Source: Lysobacterales bacterium (GTDB lineage Bacteria > Pseudomonadota > Gammaproteobacteria > Xanthomonadales > SZUA-38). From it: DNA of 36,814 bases. Location: assembly GCA_030065125.1 (NCBI GenBank), contig JASJDM010000055.1, forward strand, positions 1 through 36,814, in the 5' to 3' direction. The notes beneath the pieces are model-generated. The model did not search any database. It was not told the DNA's origin and was given only the letters and a program-made list of their open reading frames with translations. This document shows positions 1 through 7,707 of this stretch, piece by piece. Position 1 is the first letter of the stretch; each line of letters starts with the position of its first letter. A program made the position numbers and the translations under genes.

Positions 1-147
1 GAACGGCTGCGAGGACCAGTACAGCGTCGGGTAGTAGCCGTAACCCGTGTCCTCATCGCTGATGTGCGACACCCAGATGCCAAACGGCGTCACCGCATGG
101 GTCCGGATATCCGATCCTTCCACCACGTCGCCGCCTTCGGTCCACCA
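1..147 (-). repeat. Shared lyase cassette, copy 1
   Basis: Bases 1-147 match 3845-3991 at 146 of 147 positions; the only difference is at 118 versus 3962. The match runs to the window edge, so the true repeat is longer than seen. It codes for the same 49 residues in both genes. Homology stops abruptly at the TGG codon for the first Trp of the WWTEGG motif. Confidence 0.95.
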
Positions 148-387
148 ATTGGCCGCGACCTCAAACTCAACGTTGTATGAATTTGATACCCCCTCGCCGC
201 GCTCAAACTGGCTTGCGAGAATCGTCTCTCCGGAAGACTTTTGTGCGCCTCCCAGAGTGCCAGACACCTGACTCTCGTCTGGTGGTAATTTCATACCCAG
301 ATAAACAATCACCACGGCCGCTATTGCAATGAAACCAATAACCGTCCAGTTGACGCCACCACGGGAATTTCCCCAAGTCTTTCTCAT
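1..387 (-). CDS. Membrane-anchored heparinase/lyase-like protein, copy 1 (C-terminus cut by window start)
   Basis: The reading frame is open from an ATG at 387 to the window edge, giving 129 residues without a stop. A strong ribosome-binding site (AAAGGGGG) lies about 9 nt before the ATG. Residues about 13-32 form one hydrophobic helix (VNWTVIGFIAIAAVVIVYLG) with no obvious cleavage site, so a signal anchor is likely. A 45-residue polar linker follows. From residue 81 the protein (WWTEGGDVVEGS...) is the same as residues 412-460 of the large lyase-like protein at 2174-5224, and the DNA there is 146/147 identical. The missing C-terminal part is therefore probably a heparinase II/III-like catalytic domain. 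That is inference from the paralogue; the catalytic region itself is not in view. The gene lies downstream of the prsW/STAS pair in the same direction, after a 170-bp gap that holds nothing else I can support. Confidence 0.8.
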   Translation of the reverse strand, partial: MRKTWGNSRGGVNWTVIGFIAIAAVVIVYLGMKLPPDESQVSGTLGGAQKSSGETILASQFERGEGVSNSYNVEFEVAANWWTEGGDVVEGSDIRTHAVTPFGIWVSHISDEDTGYGYYPTLYWSSQPF

Positions 388-557
388 ATCTGCGTACCCC
401 CTTTGCACGCGCCTCCCGCCGGCCACATCGAATGGACCCTAATCGAGAGGTGTACAGAAGATAATAGAACAAAAATCCCGCTTGACTACGAACAGATTCG
501 CGAAGATTCCTGGGATTTATGGACCAATGCGCCGGTTTCGATACCTGATTTTGCTAT

Positions 558-1574
558 TCACCGCTGTTTGAGCATGTACAACTGCCACAGGTCTTTGCGA
601 GACAGTCGAAGGAAAGGTTGAACAGCCAGCAGACCCGTCTTTCCGATGCTGGATTCAAGGTATTTCAATTCGGTTATGCGCGTCGCGACGTCGGGGTCGG
701 CGTCAATTTTGAACCCCGACTCCCGCAGCATCAGCGTGCCTTTTGCCCTCAGGGACAGTTCAACAAAAGTTCTCAGGTAACAAATGAGATCTATCAGAAT
801 CTCTCCCCGAAAGCGGGTGCTGAGCGTCTGCAGGTATCGGCCGACATGAGATTCGGAAAATCGCCCGGAGTTAATCAGCTCAAGCAGTTCAGCATCAGCG
901 TCGAATCCCACGTCAAGCCAGTCTCTTACGGCTTGAGCCCCCTTGCGATACACCGTGAGGAGCAACGTCGGTAAACCAACGAGTATCAGAAGCGAAGACA
1001 GGATGGGAGAAAGAAAGAAATGATTGTATAGAGAGTGTATCGATATAGCGGCCGCCAAACCTGGAAAAAACATCCAGAATCGCGCGGTGTCCTTGAGCTC
1101 CACCAAAACAAACGATGCAAGTGCAAATGTCCCGGTAGTGCCGGCATGCATCAACGCAGTTCCAAAGCCCCGCACCAGCCACACGCCAATATGAGCGTCA
1201 GGTATGACCTGCAGATAATGCAGATTTTCGTAGAGAGCGAATCCAGTGCCGACCGCAAATCCGATGATGGCTGCATCGATGAGAAAGCCGATCCGATGCA
1301 CTTTGATGAGCGCAATGATGACCGTGGCCTTCAAGACCTCCTCTACCGTTGGCGCCAGATATCTGGAGTAAGTACCCAGTTCGATGGACATTTGCTGCAT
1401 CAACGACAGGTTGACCAAATGCGCCACAATGCCAGCCGCTATGCCCGCTGAAATCAGGGTCGCCACCTTTTTAGGACTGACCAGATCGTAGCTGTCGTAG
1501 TAGATCAAAGCCCCAAGAAACAGCAGGACGGGTAGGAGCGCTACCAGGCCTGCAGCAATCAGGTTGGTGGACAT
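558..1574 (-). CDS. PrsW-type intramembrane protease family protein
   Basis: A 338-residue polytopic membrane protein with seven or eight hydrophobic segments in the first 220 residues. It carries the motifs of the PrsW/CAAX-like membrane protease families: PTVEEVLK (Glu78-Glu79), GFALYEN (Glu116), HAGTTG (His143) and a later SIHSLYNH block (His180, His185). PrsW proteins cut membrane anti-sigma factors or other membrane proteins. The last 110 residues are hydrophilic and presumably cytoplasmic. I chose the ATG at 1574; a TTG at 1580 is in the same frame and neither has a clear ribosome-binding site. It follows the STAS gene by about 20 nt, so the two are probably one operon and may form a signalling pair. 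The substrate is unknown; an anti-sigma factor is not encoded in the window. Confidence 0.75.
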   Translation of the reverse strand: MSTNLIAAGLVALLPVLLFLGALIYYDSYDLVSPKKVATLISAGIAAGIVAHLVNLSLMQQMSIELGTYSRYLAPTVEEVLKATVIIALIKVHRIGFLIDAAIIGFAVGTGFALYENLHYLQVIPDAHIGVWLVRGFGTALMHAGTTGTFALASFVLVELKDTARFWMFFPGLAAAISIHSLYNHFFLSPILSSLLILVGLPTLLLTVYRKGAQAVRDWLDVGFDADAELLELINSGRFSESHVGRYLQTLSTRFRGEILIDLICYLRTFVELSLRAKGTLMLRESGFKIDADPDVATRITELKYLESSIGKTGLLAVQPFLRLSRKDLWQLYMLKQR

Positions 1575-1595
1575 GGTCAACAGATCAAGGGGGGG

Positions 1596-1898
1596 TCAAG
1601 GATTGTCTTCGGCGATGTCTATCTCAAAGACTTTGCTGAAACCGGAGAAAAAAAAGATATCAAAGATGTGGCGACTTACGTTGTGTAATCTGACAGCGCC
1701 ACCGCTGTCGATCAACCGCTTTTGCGTCCTTAGTAATACCCCCATTCCAGCGCTGGAGAGATAGGTGAGACCCTGCAGGTCCGCGGAGACGTTTCCGGAT
1801 AACCCGTCCAGAAACGCCTTGGCCCTGTCACACTGAGAAGCGTCAAGGCGGCCATCAAATCGGATGGTTCCCTCATCTGTCCGATAGATCTCAAACAT
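1596..1898 (-). CDS. STAS-domain protein (anti-sigma factor antagonist-like)
   Basis: A 100-residue single-domain protein with the STAS pattern: N-terminal beta strands (IRFDGRLDAS), a helix, then the conserved loop YLSSAGMGVLL. The Ser-Ser there occupies the place of the serine phosphorylated in SpoIIAA/RsbV proteins. The C-terminal half (VRLHNVSRHIFDIFFFSGF) matches the usual end of the fold. Such proteins bind anti-sigma or kinase partners, and related ones control EPS production in several proteobacteria. The partner cannot be identified here. It is the first gene of a two-gene unit with the PrsW-like protease, just downstream of a terminator that isolates it from the large lyase gene. 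Confidence 0.85.
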   Translation of the reverse strand: MFEIYRTDEGTIRFDGRLDASQCDRAKAFLDGLSGNVSADLQGLTYLSSAGMGVLLRTQKRLIDSGGAVRLHNVSRHIFDIFFFSGFSKVFEIDIAEDNP

Positions 1899-2122
1899 CT
1901 ATTTGATCCGTTTTGGAGTTCCCAGATAATAACCCAGCAAATTGTTAAGTCTGCATCCGGACTCACTTCAATTGATTGGCGCAATCAGGGAGCCTCAGCT
2001 TGAGGTCTTTCGGATTCCATGTGTCAGGCGATTCGTTCATCTCCGATGAAAATGGATGGTGGGCGAATTGGCGCCCGGTTTCCAATGCCTCCAGTCTCAG
2101 CGATCGGTCCCAATCACGCCAC

Positions 2123-2153
2123 AAAAAAGGCAGCCTGCTGGCTGCCTTTTTTT
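2123..2153 (-). terminator. Rho-independent terminator after the large lyase gene
   Basis: A GGCAGCC/GGCTGCC stem with a short TGCT loop is flanked by an A-run on one side and a T-run on the other. It lies about 20 bp past the stop codon at 2174. The A and T runs make it potentially bidirectional. It separates the lyase gene from the STAS-prsW unit. The rest of 1899-2173 holds no gene I can support. Confidence 0.85.
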
Positions 2154-2173
2154 GGGTTTCTGGTCGGACAAAT

Positions 2174-5100
2174 TCAGTCAATGATATAGGACCTGAAATT
2201 TGGACCGTTGGATTGACTGACATTTCCCGGCCCATCCCACTGTGCGCTCCGTGGATTGCCGCCCTCGAAAGCATCGGTGATGTACAGCCGCCTCTGGTTC
2301 TTGTCCAGCCGCACGCTGCGCACCACCGAGTCGAACGGGAATATGCGCTCGTAAGTGTCCCGGTAGGCGTCGGTGATGTCGATGGTCAGCTGGAACTCCT
2401 GAGCGCTGTCACGACCGTCAACGATTTGGCTGTAGCCATTCTGGGCATCACCCCAGCTCGGCTGGCCCGAAGGTGCGTTGTGGCGACCCGCAACCAGCCC
2501 GTAGTCCGGGATCTCATACAGCTTCCAGCCGCCGTCCGACCACCAGCTCACATGGCCCACATCGTTCTGCATGTGGTCCACCGCCCGCCAGCCGAACAGC
2601 ACCATCAGCGCGTCCGCATCCGGCCCCCAGCTGGTCCGGCTGTACGCCACACCAATGCCCGTATCCACGAACAGCAGCGGGATCCGCCCCGGACCCTGCT
2701 GATTGGAGTGCTCCAGCAGGATAAACGGCCCCAAGTGTCCATAATGCGTTTCCGGCGCATCGTTGAACTGCGACAGCATCCAGTCCAGGTGATTGGCTTC
2801 GGCGGTGTGACCGTACTTGTGCGCCAGGTAAACCAACAGCTTGTTGGCCGACCAGTCGTCCTCGTAGATCGATCCGTTGTTCTGCTCGCCCGAGCCCTCA
2901 ATGTCGCCATAGCTGAACCGCGCCGAACCGTCCGGCAGCACCAGGTGAATCCGCTGACGGATATGGTTGCGGATCCACGGCGAATACTTCACCGCATCCG
3001 GATGGCCCAGCTGGTCGAACGCCCAGTACGTCTCCAGCCAGTGCACCGCCGTCCCCGTCGCATAATCCGTGCCATCCGACATGCTGCCGCCCGCCATCGC
3101 CAGCTTCACGTCATTCACCCGCATGGCCGCCTTCATCACCCCTTCCCAGGAGCGCAGTCCCCGCTCATACACCACGTCCAGCCGCGCCTTCAGGTCCGCC
3201 GGCACCCCGGGTGCCATCGACAGAAAGCCACTGAACAGCTGAATATGCGTGTTGGCCGCAAACTGATCCGAGTCCCCGGTGTGGAATGACTCCAGATTGT
3301 CCGGCGCCTCGTCGTCCTTCAAAATCGCGTTCAGCGCCGAAACCCGCTGGGACTGGCTCAGATCGTTCCACAGCAGCGCCGAGGTGGTGTGCAGCACCGT
3401 CCCGGTCCAGCGATACTGGTTGCCGGTCTGGGGCCCACCGCCTTTGCTGCTCAGCGCATCGTTCCAGCGCGCCAGCGCCCGGTTGCGATCACCCGAATCC
3501 CCGGTGATCCGGTACAGCAGCGCCGCCATATAGGCGTTATTGGAGTCCGCGTCACCCGCAATCGACCGGGCAATCGGCAGCCAGCGGTCCATCTCTCCCG
3601 CCGCGTAAGCCTGTTGCAGGCTCGCCAGCGTCTGCGAGTTGACCGCAAAGTCCCAGTCCCGCACGTCCGTCAGCGGACGGGTGCGCACCTGGATCATGTC
3701 CGTCATCGACGCATAGCGGTCGATCCGAACGTAGTAGGTTGTGTCCGGCTCCCAGTCCGCAATCACCTTGGAGCGGCCCCAGCGACCGTTGGTCTGCCGC
3801 TCCCGGGACAGCTCCATCGAGCCTTCGGCCTCGGACGCCGTGTTGAACGGCTGCGAGGACCAGTACAGCGTCGGGTAGTAGCCGTAACCCGTGTCCTCAT
3901 CGCTGATGTGCGACACCCAGATGCCAAACGGCGTCACCGCATGGGTCCGGATATCCGATCCCTCCACCACGTCGCCGCCTTCGGTCCACCACTGCGCGGC
4001 AATCTCGAGTTCTCCAGCAGGGTTTTCACCGCCGGTTTCATCATCATCAGTCGCCGAATCGCAGCCCGCGTCATCCAGATCCACATAGCCGTCGCCGTCG
4101 TTATCCACACCGTCGGAGCACTGCGCAACGGGATCGGTCTCGTCGTCGTCGAACGGCGAATCGCAGCCGGGATCCTGGAGGTCAATGTAGCCATCTCCGT
4201 CGTTGTCGATGCCGTCATCGCAGGCATACACCGGCGCCGGATCAGACTCGTCATCGTCGGTCGCGGAGTCACAGCCGTCGTCGTTGAGGTCTATCTGGCC
4301 GTCTCCGTCGTTATCCACACCGTCCGAGCATTCGAAGACCGGAACCGGGTCGGTTTCGTCATCATCTGTGGCGGAGTCACAACCGTCGTCGTTGAGGTCA
4401 ACCTGGCCATCTCCGTCGTTGTCGATGCCGTCAGAGCATTCGAAAACCGGAACCGGGTCGGTTTCATCGTCATCCGTTGCCGAGTCACAGCCGTTGTCGT
4501 CCAGATCCACTTCTCCATCGCCATCGTTGTCAATGCCATCGGAACACTGGAATACCGGACCGCCGTCGGACTCGTCATCGTCGGTGCTGGAATCGCATCC
4601 ACTGTCTTCGAGATCTATAAGCCCATCACCGTCGTTATCCAATCCGTCTGAACACTGCGGCAACGTGGACGCCTCATGACAGAACAGCGGCAGGAAGCGA
4701 CTGACCTCTCCCTCAATTTTCTTCTGTTGAACCCTGGATCCGATCAACACGCCCACTTTGGCCTGCATCACTTCACCACAACTCAAGACATCGCCCCGCG
4801 TAGTCTCTACACTGTCGCCGCCCGGCCCCTGTGTCGATCCACAAAGCGCTGGAAAGATGAAGTCCATCCTTGAGCGGATCTGTCGATTTCTCCATCGATT
4901 GTTGATGCGTGCACGAATCGAGAGAGAAATCGTCTCATGGCAGGCGACTTCCTGCCCGGCTTCCGTCACAAGTCCGGAAAACCCCTCAGCGAATATGGTG
5001 TCGAACACATGGATCTCAGGCTCCGAAGCACCACCGTCTTCACAAAGCTCTGGAAACAGGTGACCAACAGCTTTTACGGCCTCGGCGGATATTTCACTCG

Positions 5101-5224
5101 CTCCGACAGCGATTGGAGCTGAAACCACCTGGCCGCAGGCCAATCCGCCACCATCTGACGTCGACACACCCCCAAACACCGGCGTTGTGATCAAAACGGC
5201 GATCACCACTAATAACTTCTTCAT
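2174..5224 (-). CDS. Secreted multidomain heparinase II/III-like polysaccharide lyase with Asp-rich calcium-type repeats
   Basis: A 1016-residue secreted protein. Residues 1-19 are a signal peptide. Residues 30-182 hold three imperfect repeats, each bounded by two cysteines (30/61, 95/128, 149/182). Residues 190-402 hold six 34-36 residue repeats with CSDGxDNDGDGxxDLxDxGCDS, the DxDxDG pattern of calcium-binding thrombospondin-3-like linkers. Residues 412-515 look like a beta domain. Residues about 520-830 are mostly helical, in the manner of an alpha/alpha toroid. The C-terminus is beta-rich, with VAYSRTSWGPDADALMVLFG and a His-containing WWSDGGWKLYEIPDYG segment, as in heparinase II/III and alginate lyase families. 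I infer an extracellular lyase acting on a uronic-acid polymer, perhaps the one made by this locus. The exact family and the catalytic residues are not proven. It stands alone between a CRP-like site and a terminator. Confidence 0.75.
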   Translation of the reverse strand: MKKLLVVIAVLITTPVFGGVSTSDGGGLACGQVVSAPIAVGASEISAEAVKAVGHLFPELCEDGGASEPEIHVFDTIFAEGFSGLVTEAGQEVACHETISLSIRARINNRWRNRQIRSRMDFIFPALCGSTQGPGGDSVETTRGDVLSCGEVMQAKVGVLIGSRVQQKKIEGEVSRFLPLFCHEASTLPQCSDGLDNDGDGLIDLEDSGCDSSTDDDESDGGPVFQCSDGIDNDGDGEVDLDDNGCDSATDDDETDPVPVFECSDGIDNDGDGQVDLNDDGCDSATDDDETDPVPVFECSDGVDNDGDGQIDLNDDGCDSATDDDESDPAPVYACDDGIDNDGDGYIDLQDPGCDSPFDDDETDPVAQCSDGVDNDGDGYVDLDDAGCDSATDDDETGGENPAGELEIAAQWWTEGGDVVEGSDIRTHAVTPFGIWVSHISDEDTGYGYYPTLYWSSQPFNTASEAEGSMELSRERQTNGRWGRSKVIADWEPDTTYYVRIDRYASMTDMIQVRTRPLTDVRDWDFAVNSQTLASLQQAYAAGEMDRWLPIARSIAGDADSNNAYMAALLYRITGDSGDRNRALARWNDALSSKGGGPQTGNQYRWTGTVLHTTSALLWNDLSQSQRVSALNAILKDDEAPDNLESFHTGDSDQFAANTHIQLFSGFLSMAPGVPADLKARLDVVYERGLRSWEGVMKAAMRVNDVKLAMAGGSMSDGTDYATGTAVHWLETYWAFDQLGHPDAVKYSPWIRNHIRQRIHLVLPDGSARFSYGDIEGSGEQNNGSIYEDDWSANKLLVYLAHKYGHTAEANHLDWMLSQFNDAPETHYGHLGPFILLEHSNQQGPGRIPLLFVDTGIGVAYSRTSWGPDADALMVLFGWRAVDHMQNDVGHVSWWSDGGWKLYEIPDYGLVAGRHNAPSGQPSWGDAQNGYSQIVDGRDSAQEFQLTIDITDAYRDTYERIFPFDSVVRSVRLDKNQRRLYITDAFEGGNPRSAQWDGPGNVSQSNGPNFRSYIID
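3845..3991 (-). repeat. Shared lyase cassette, copy 2 (complete within the window)
   Basis: This segment encodes residues 412-460 of the large lyase-like protein. It matches 1-147 at 146/147 bases, and its 3903-3991 part is identical over 89/89 bases to the reverse complement of 36726-36814. The flanking coding sequence on the N-terminal side is unrelated in the three genes. Confidence 0.95.
4019..4657 (-). repeat. Tandem coding repeats, six units of about 108 bp
   Basis: Six in-frame units of 34-36 codons encode the CSDGxDNDGDG calcium-type motif in the large lyase-like protein. Neighbouring units are very similar at DNA level, for example the GAC/GAT-rich cores around 4280, 4390 and 4490. 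That makes the array prone to unit gain and loss. Two cysteines per unit keep an even cysteine count. Confidence 0.92.
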
Positions 5225-5319
5225 CCCGATCCTCTTCCTCAGGTTTGGCCGCGGGTGTGCGACCTGCCTCTTTTCTAGGTTGTTGGCGGAAGAGTTTTAG
5301 CCAAATGACCGTATGCATC

Positions 5320-5335
5320 GGTGATGCCGGTCACA
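5320..5335 (-). promoter_or_regulatory. CRP-like operator upstream of the large lyase gene
   Basis: Read on the minus strand this is TGTGA-N6-TCACC, one base from the CRP/Vfr/Clp consensus TGTGA-N6-TCACA. It is centred about 104 bp before the ATG at 5224. A second, half-matching site (TGTGA-N6-TCCGG on the plus strand) lies at 5388-5403. The match is by eye only. The remainder of 5225-5459 shows no gene. Confidence 0.45.
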
Positions 5336-5459
5336 ACAACGCGTCGGCCAGGGTCCGAATGTTAAAAAGTTTGAACTCCATCTCGTTTGTGAACTGATTC
5401 CGGCGCGCCACTGCGGCCCAACGCCGGCTGAATCACGACGATTTGGAGGGATGATCCAG

Positions 5460-6527
5460 TCAGTACTGGTTTATGCCGCCAATAAATCGTTTGCTGGCAG
5501 ACATGAGCGCTTCTGGCCAGAAGCGGCTGGCAGGGTTTTCAAGAGCGATTCGAAACCAGTCGCCCAACAGGAGCTGGACACTCTCTCTTCGGGGCGACCG
5601 GCAGTTGCAGACCCAGTGCTCTACGATCCAGCAAAGGCTCCGACCCAGGTGTCCGGTGAGTGTCGTGCGTTTTCTGACGTCTTCATTAACCTGTGCAGGG
5701 TCCAACTCGATCAGAAAGGACCTGGACAACACCATAAGCATCAAAGCGATCGCGATGCCTACGCGGTCATTGGTCAACGAGCCAAGGACAGGCAGGTGGG
5801 ACCCTGCCAGCAGGAATTTCACGTCAATCAGCGCCCGATGCAGTCCTGGCTCCCCAAAGTCTTCAATCAACCCAAGGTACCAATGTGCGGCCAGATAGCG
5901 AAGCATGAATTCTGGCTTGAGTTGCTTCACCTTGGCGCCGCAAAAGTCTCCCTGGACCGAGTGTTCCGAAACAGTCTCCGCACAACCGAGATGTGATTCT
6001 ATGAATGGAGAGTAATGTGGTACCAGGCCCCTGTGTACTTCAATCCACAGTCCCATGTCACGATTCCAGAGCGGGACCAGGTGGTGGTGGCTGTCCCAGC
6101 GGGAAGCTGGTTCCGGCGTAGGATTCTCAAACCCCATTTCCCCGAGCAGGGCCATGGTCTCGTCAATCTCGTGGCTCTCGAAAAAAAGGTCGACATCCCT
6201 CATCAGGCGCCAGTGAGGCTTCGGGTAGTACCTGACTGCGACGTCAATTCCCTTCAGGGTTGTGGGAATTATCCCTGCGCGGTTCAGCTCGATGAGGCAT
6301 TGGTGCACAGACTGAACCATCTTCCGGTGCAGCACTCTCGCGGTCATATCGGCTGCTTCGATAAGTTCCGCGCTGGCGGCGTCTGACTCCAGCTGACCAT
6401 TCTCGATCAGATGGTGCAGCATCGGCCCCATGCCAGCGTCCACGGCGAGCGACACTGCCGCGGAGGATATCCGAAGTGGAAAATCGTCTGGTTTATCGAG
6501 ACGACTGAGAAATCCGAGGGTCAGCAC
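5460..6527 (-). CDS. Nucleotidyltransferase-like protein (PF14907-type) of a peptide-modification-like operon
   Basis: A 355-residue soluble protein. Around residues 91-115 it has LKGIDVAVRYYP followed by RLMRDVDLFFE. This is the pattern of the uncharacterised nucleotidyltransferase_5-type family, in which a Lys-Gly and an Asp-x-Asp (111-113) would bind metal and nucleotide. The remainder is helical and gives no further clue. The start is a GTG at 6527, 6 nt after the stop of the PqqD-like gene; GAGG overlaps the start, so the exact start is uncertain. In other bacteria members of this family sit beside HprK-like kinases and PqqD-like proteins in peptide-modification clusters and EPS loci. 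The substrate is unknown. It is the last gene of a four-gene unit. Confidence 0.75.
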   Translation of the reverse strand: MLTLGFLSRLDKPDDFPLRISSAAVSLAVDAGMGPMLHHLIENGQLESDAASAELIEAADMTARVLHRKMVQSVHQCLIELNRAGIIPTTLKGIDVAVRYYPKPHWRLMRDVDLFFESHEIDETMALLGEMGFENPTPEPASRWDSHHHLVPLWNRDMGLWIEVHRGLVPHYSPFIESHLGCAETVSEHSVQGDFCGAKVKQLKPEFMLRYLAAHWYLGLIEDFGEPGLHRALIDVKFLLAGSHLPVLGSLTNDRVGIAIALMLMVLSRSFLIELDPAQVNEDVRKRTTLTGHLGRSLCWIVEHWVCNCRSPRRESVQLLLGDWFRIALENPASRFWPEALMSASKRFIGGINQY

Positions 6528-6533
6528 CTCAAT

Positions 6534-6803
6534 TCAGCCAATCAGGCCAAGCGCATGGAAGGAATCAATCAGGTCGTCCACATCTTTGCTTACAGTTGAG
6601 CTATCCACCTGATAGCGGGTGGCCAGTTGCTCCTTTATTTCGGCAACTGAGGTATTGCCGTCACACATTCTGAGAACGAACGCCGCGGTTTCGTTCAGCT
6701 TATGGATTTGACCGTTTTCCGAGTGCAGTACGATCAGCTCGTTATCGACCTCTTCGGTGGCCAGGTCTTCTCTCAGGCAAGGTTTTTTGGCTTCGCTATT
6801 CAT
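6534..6803 (-). CDS. PqqD-like peptide chaperone / RiPP recognition element
   Basis: An 89-residue protein. It has the PqqD/RRE layout: an N-terminal strand pair (IVLHSENGQIHKLNETAAFVL), in which the N-E-T-A-A-x-x-(L/V) turn is diagnostic, followed by helices (TSVAEIKEQLATRYQ and VSKDVDDLIDSFHALGLI). Such domains bind the leader part of peptide substrates and deliver them to modifying enzymes. I chose the ATG at 6803, which overlaps the end of the kinase-like gene by 8 bp and fits translational coupling. A longer frame starting at 6914 would add 37 residues that look like out-of-frame kinase sequence. Confidence 0.85.
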   Translation of the reverse strand: MNSEAKKPCLREDLATEEVDNELIVLHSENGQIHKLNETAAFVLRMCDGNTSVAEIKEQLATRYQVDSSTVSKDVDDLIDSFHALGLIG

Positions 6804-7641
6804 GGATCGCTCTGGCGACAACCTTGCTGGTTTGTTCCAGATCAGCGGACAGGATGTTGTAGCATGCGACGCTCTCCGAGAGCCTGCGCACCATGGACAG
6901 CCCTTGATTTTCATGGGCCAGAGCGTTGAGAACGTTGGGGTAGAGTTTGAATGCCGCGTCGGAGGCAGTCAGCTCGGTAACCCGAGCCTCGGTTCCCGAA
7001 TGGCCCCGATGGTTAATGAAAAAAATCTTCTTGATGCGCGATGGGAATCCACTTCGCGATTCAGGTGGTTTGACAGGGATGTGCCATGTTGCGCCGGTGT
7101 AGAGCGTCGTTTCTGGAACACAGAATGGCTCCTCCGGGAGGCTTTTCAGGCAGATGGCATGAGGATAATCCATAACCATCGGAGATCCGGCCTCGTCAAA
7201 ACTCACGGGTGCCAGTTCATCGCTAAGGTAGTCGAAGTCGCCGCTGGCCAATGCCCACGTCAGGGTCGATTTGCCGGCGCCGGACTCACCGACGATGAGG
7301 AAAGCCTGGTCGCCGCACGCAACGACGGCGCCATGCAGAAACATCATCTTTGGTCTGGCCAGCTGCAATGCGGGCACCAGAAAGCTCTCGACGCCGTAAA
7401 GGATGTGTTCGCTGGATACATGGAATGACTCAGTGACCGATCCAATGCGGCCACTGACGTCAAATCCGTCGTCGTCGCAGTCAATTGAAATGTCAATTTC
7501 ACAAGGCGCTGCGCTCTCAGCAATAGCTTTAAAGGCGCCAAAGTTGGAACTAATAAGGCTTTGCAGCCTGGTGTCGTCCGGAAGCGAGAGGTTCACACAG
7601 ACGTCAAGACACTCGAAGCGGTAGTCGATTCGTACAGCCAA
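6796..7641 (-). CDS. HPr kinase-like protein (HprK-related kinase A type)
   Basis: A 281-residue protein. It has the HprK/P C-terminal domain signatures: LHGAVVA (His103), then a classical P-loop GESGAGKST at 118-126 and LSDELAPV at 139-146. It lacks the HprK N-terminal domain and there is no PTS gene nearby, so it is unlikely to act on HPr. In peptide-modification clusters such kinases phosphorylate a precursor peptide; the lasso peptide paeninodin is the best-known case. The start is a TTG at 7641 with only a weak upstream GAAG. The preceding gene is a 55-residue Tat-leader peptide, 66 bp away, and the following PqqD-like gene overlaps by 8 bp. Whether it is active, and on what, cannot be told from sequence. 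Confidence 0.82.
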   Translation of the reverse strand: MAVRIDYRFECLDVCVNLSLPDDTRLQSLISSNFGAFKAIAESAAPCEIDISIDCDDDGFDVSGRIGSVTESFHVSSEHILYGVESFLVPALQLARPKMMFLHGAVVACGDQAFLIVGESGAGKSTLTWALASGDFDYLSDELAPVSFDEAGSPMVMDYPHAICLKSLPEEPFCVPETTLYTGATWHIPVKPPESRSGFPSRIKKIFFINHRGHSGTEARVTELTASDAAFKLYPNVLNALAHENQGLSMVRRLSESVACYNILSADLEQTSKVVARAIHE

Positions 7642-7652
7642 TACTTCAGACT

Positions 7653-7673
7653 GGGCCCTGTTTTCAGGGGCCC
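7653..7673 (-). other. Hairpin between the small peptide gene and the kinase-like gene
   Basis: On the minus strand GGGCCCCTG-AAAA-CAGGGCCC can fold into an eight-pair stem with one bulged C. No U-run follows, so it is not a simple terminator. In this position it could stabilise the peptide part of the transcript or lower expression of the enzymes relative to the peptide. This is inference from position only. Confidence 0.5.
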
Positions 7674-7707
7674 GGGCAGATTTGGGAAAAGCCAGGGTTT
7701 AGAGCTT

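Noticed and set aside
1976..4651. Two open frames of 437 and 420 codons on the plus strand
   Set aside because: They are antisense to the large lyase gene, whose frame has a signal peptide, repeats and a recognisable catalytic region. The plus-strand products show only Arg/Pro/Val/Ile-rich mirror composition.
4019..4657. Tandem repeats considered as a CRISPR array or satellite
   Set aside because: The units are contiguous without spacers, keep the reading frame and encode a known Asp-rich protein repeat.
5400..5427. CCGGCG/CGCCGG hairpin considered as terminator of the nucleotidyltransferase gene
   Set aside because: The loop is 16 bases and no U-run follows on the minus strand.
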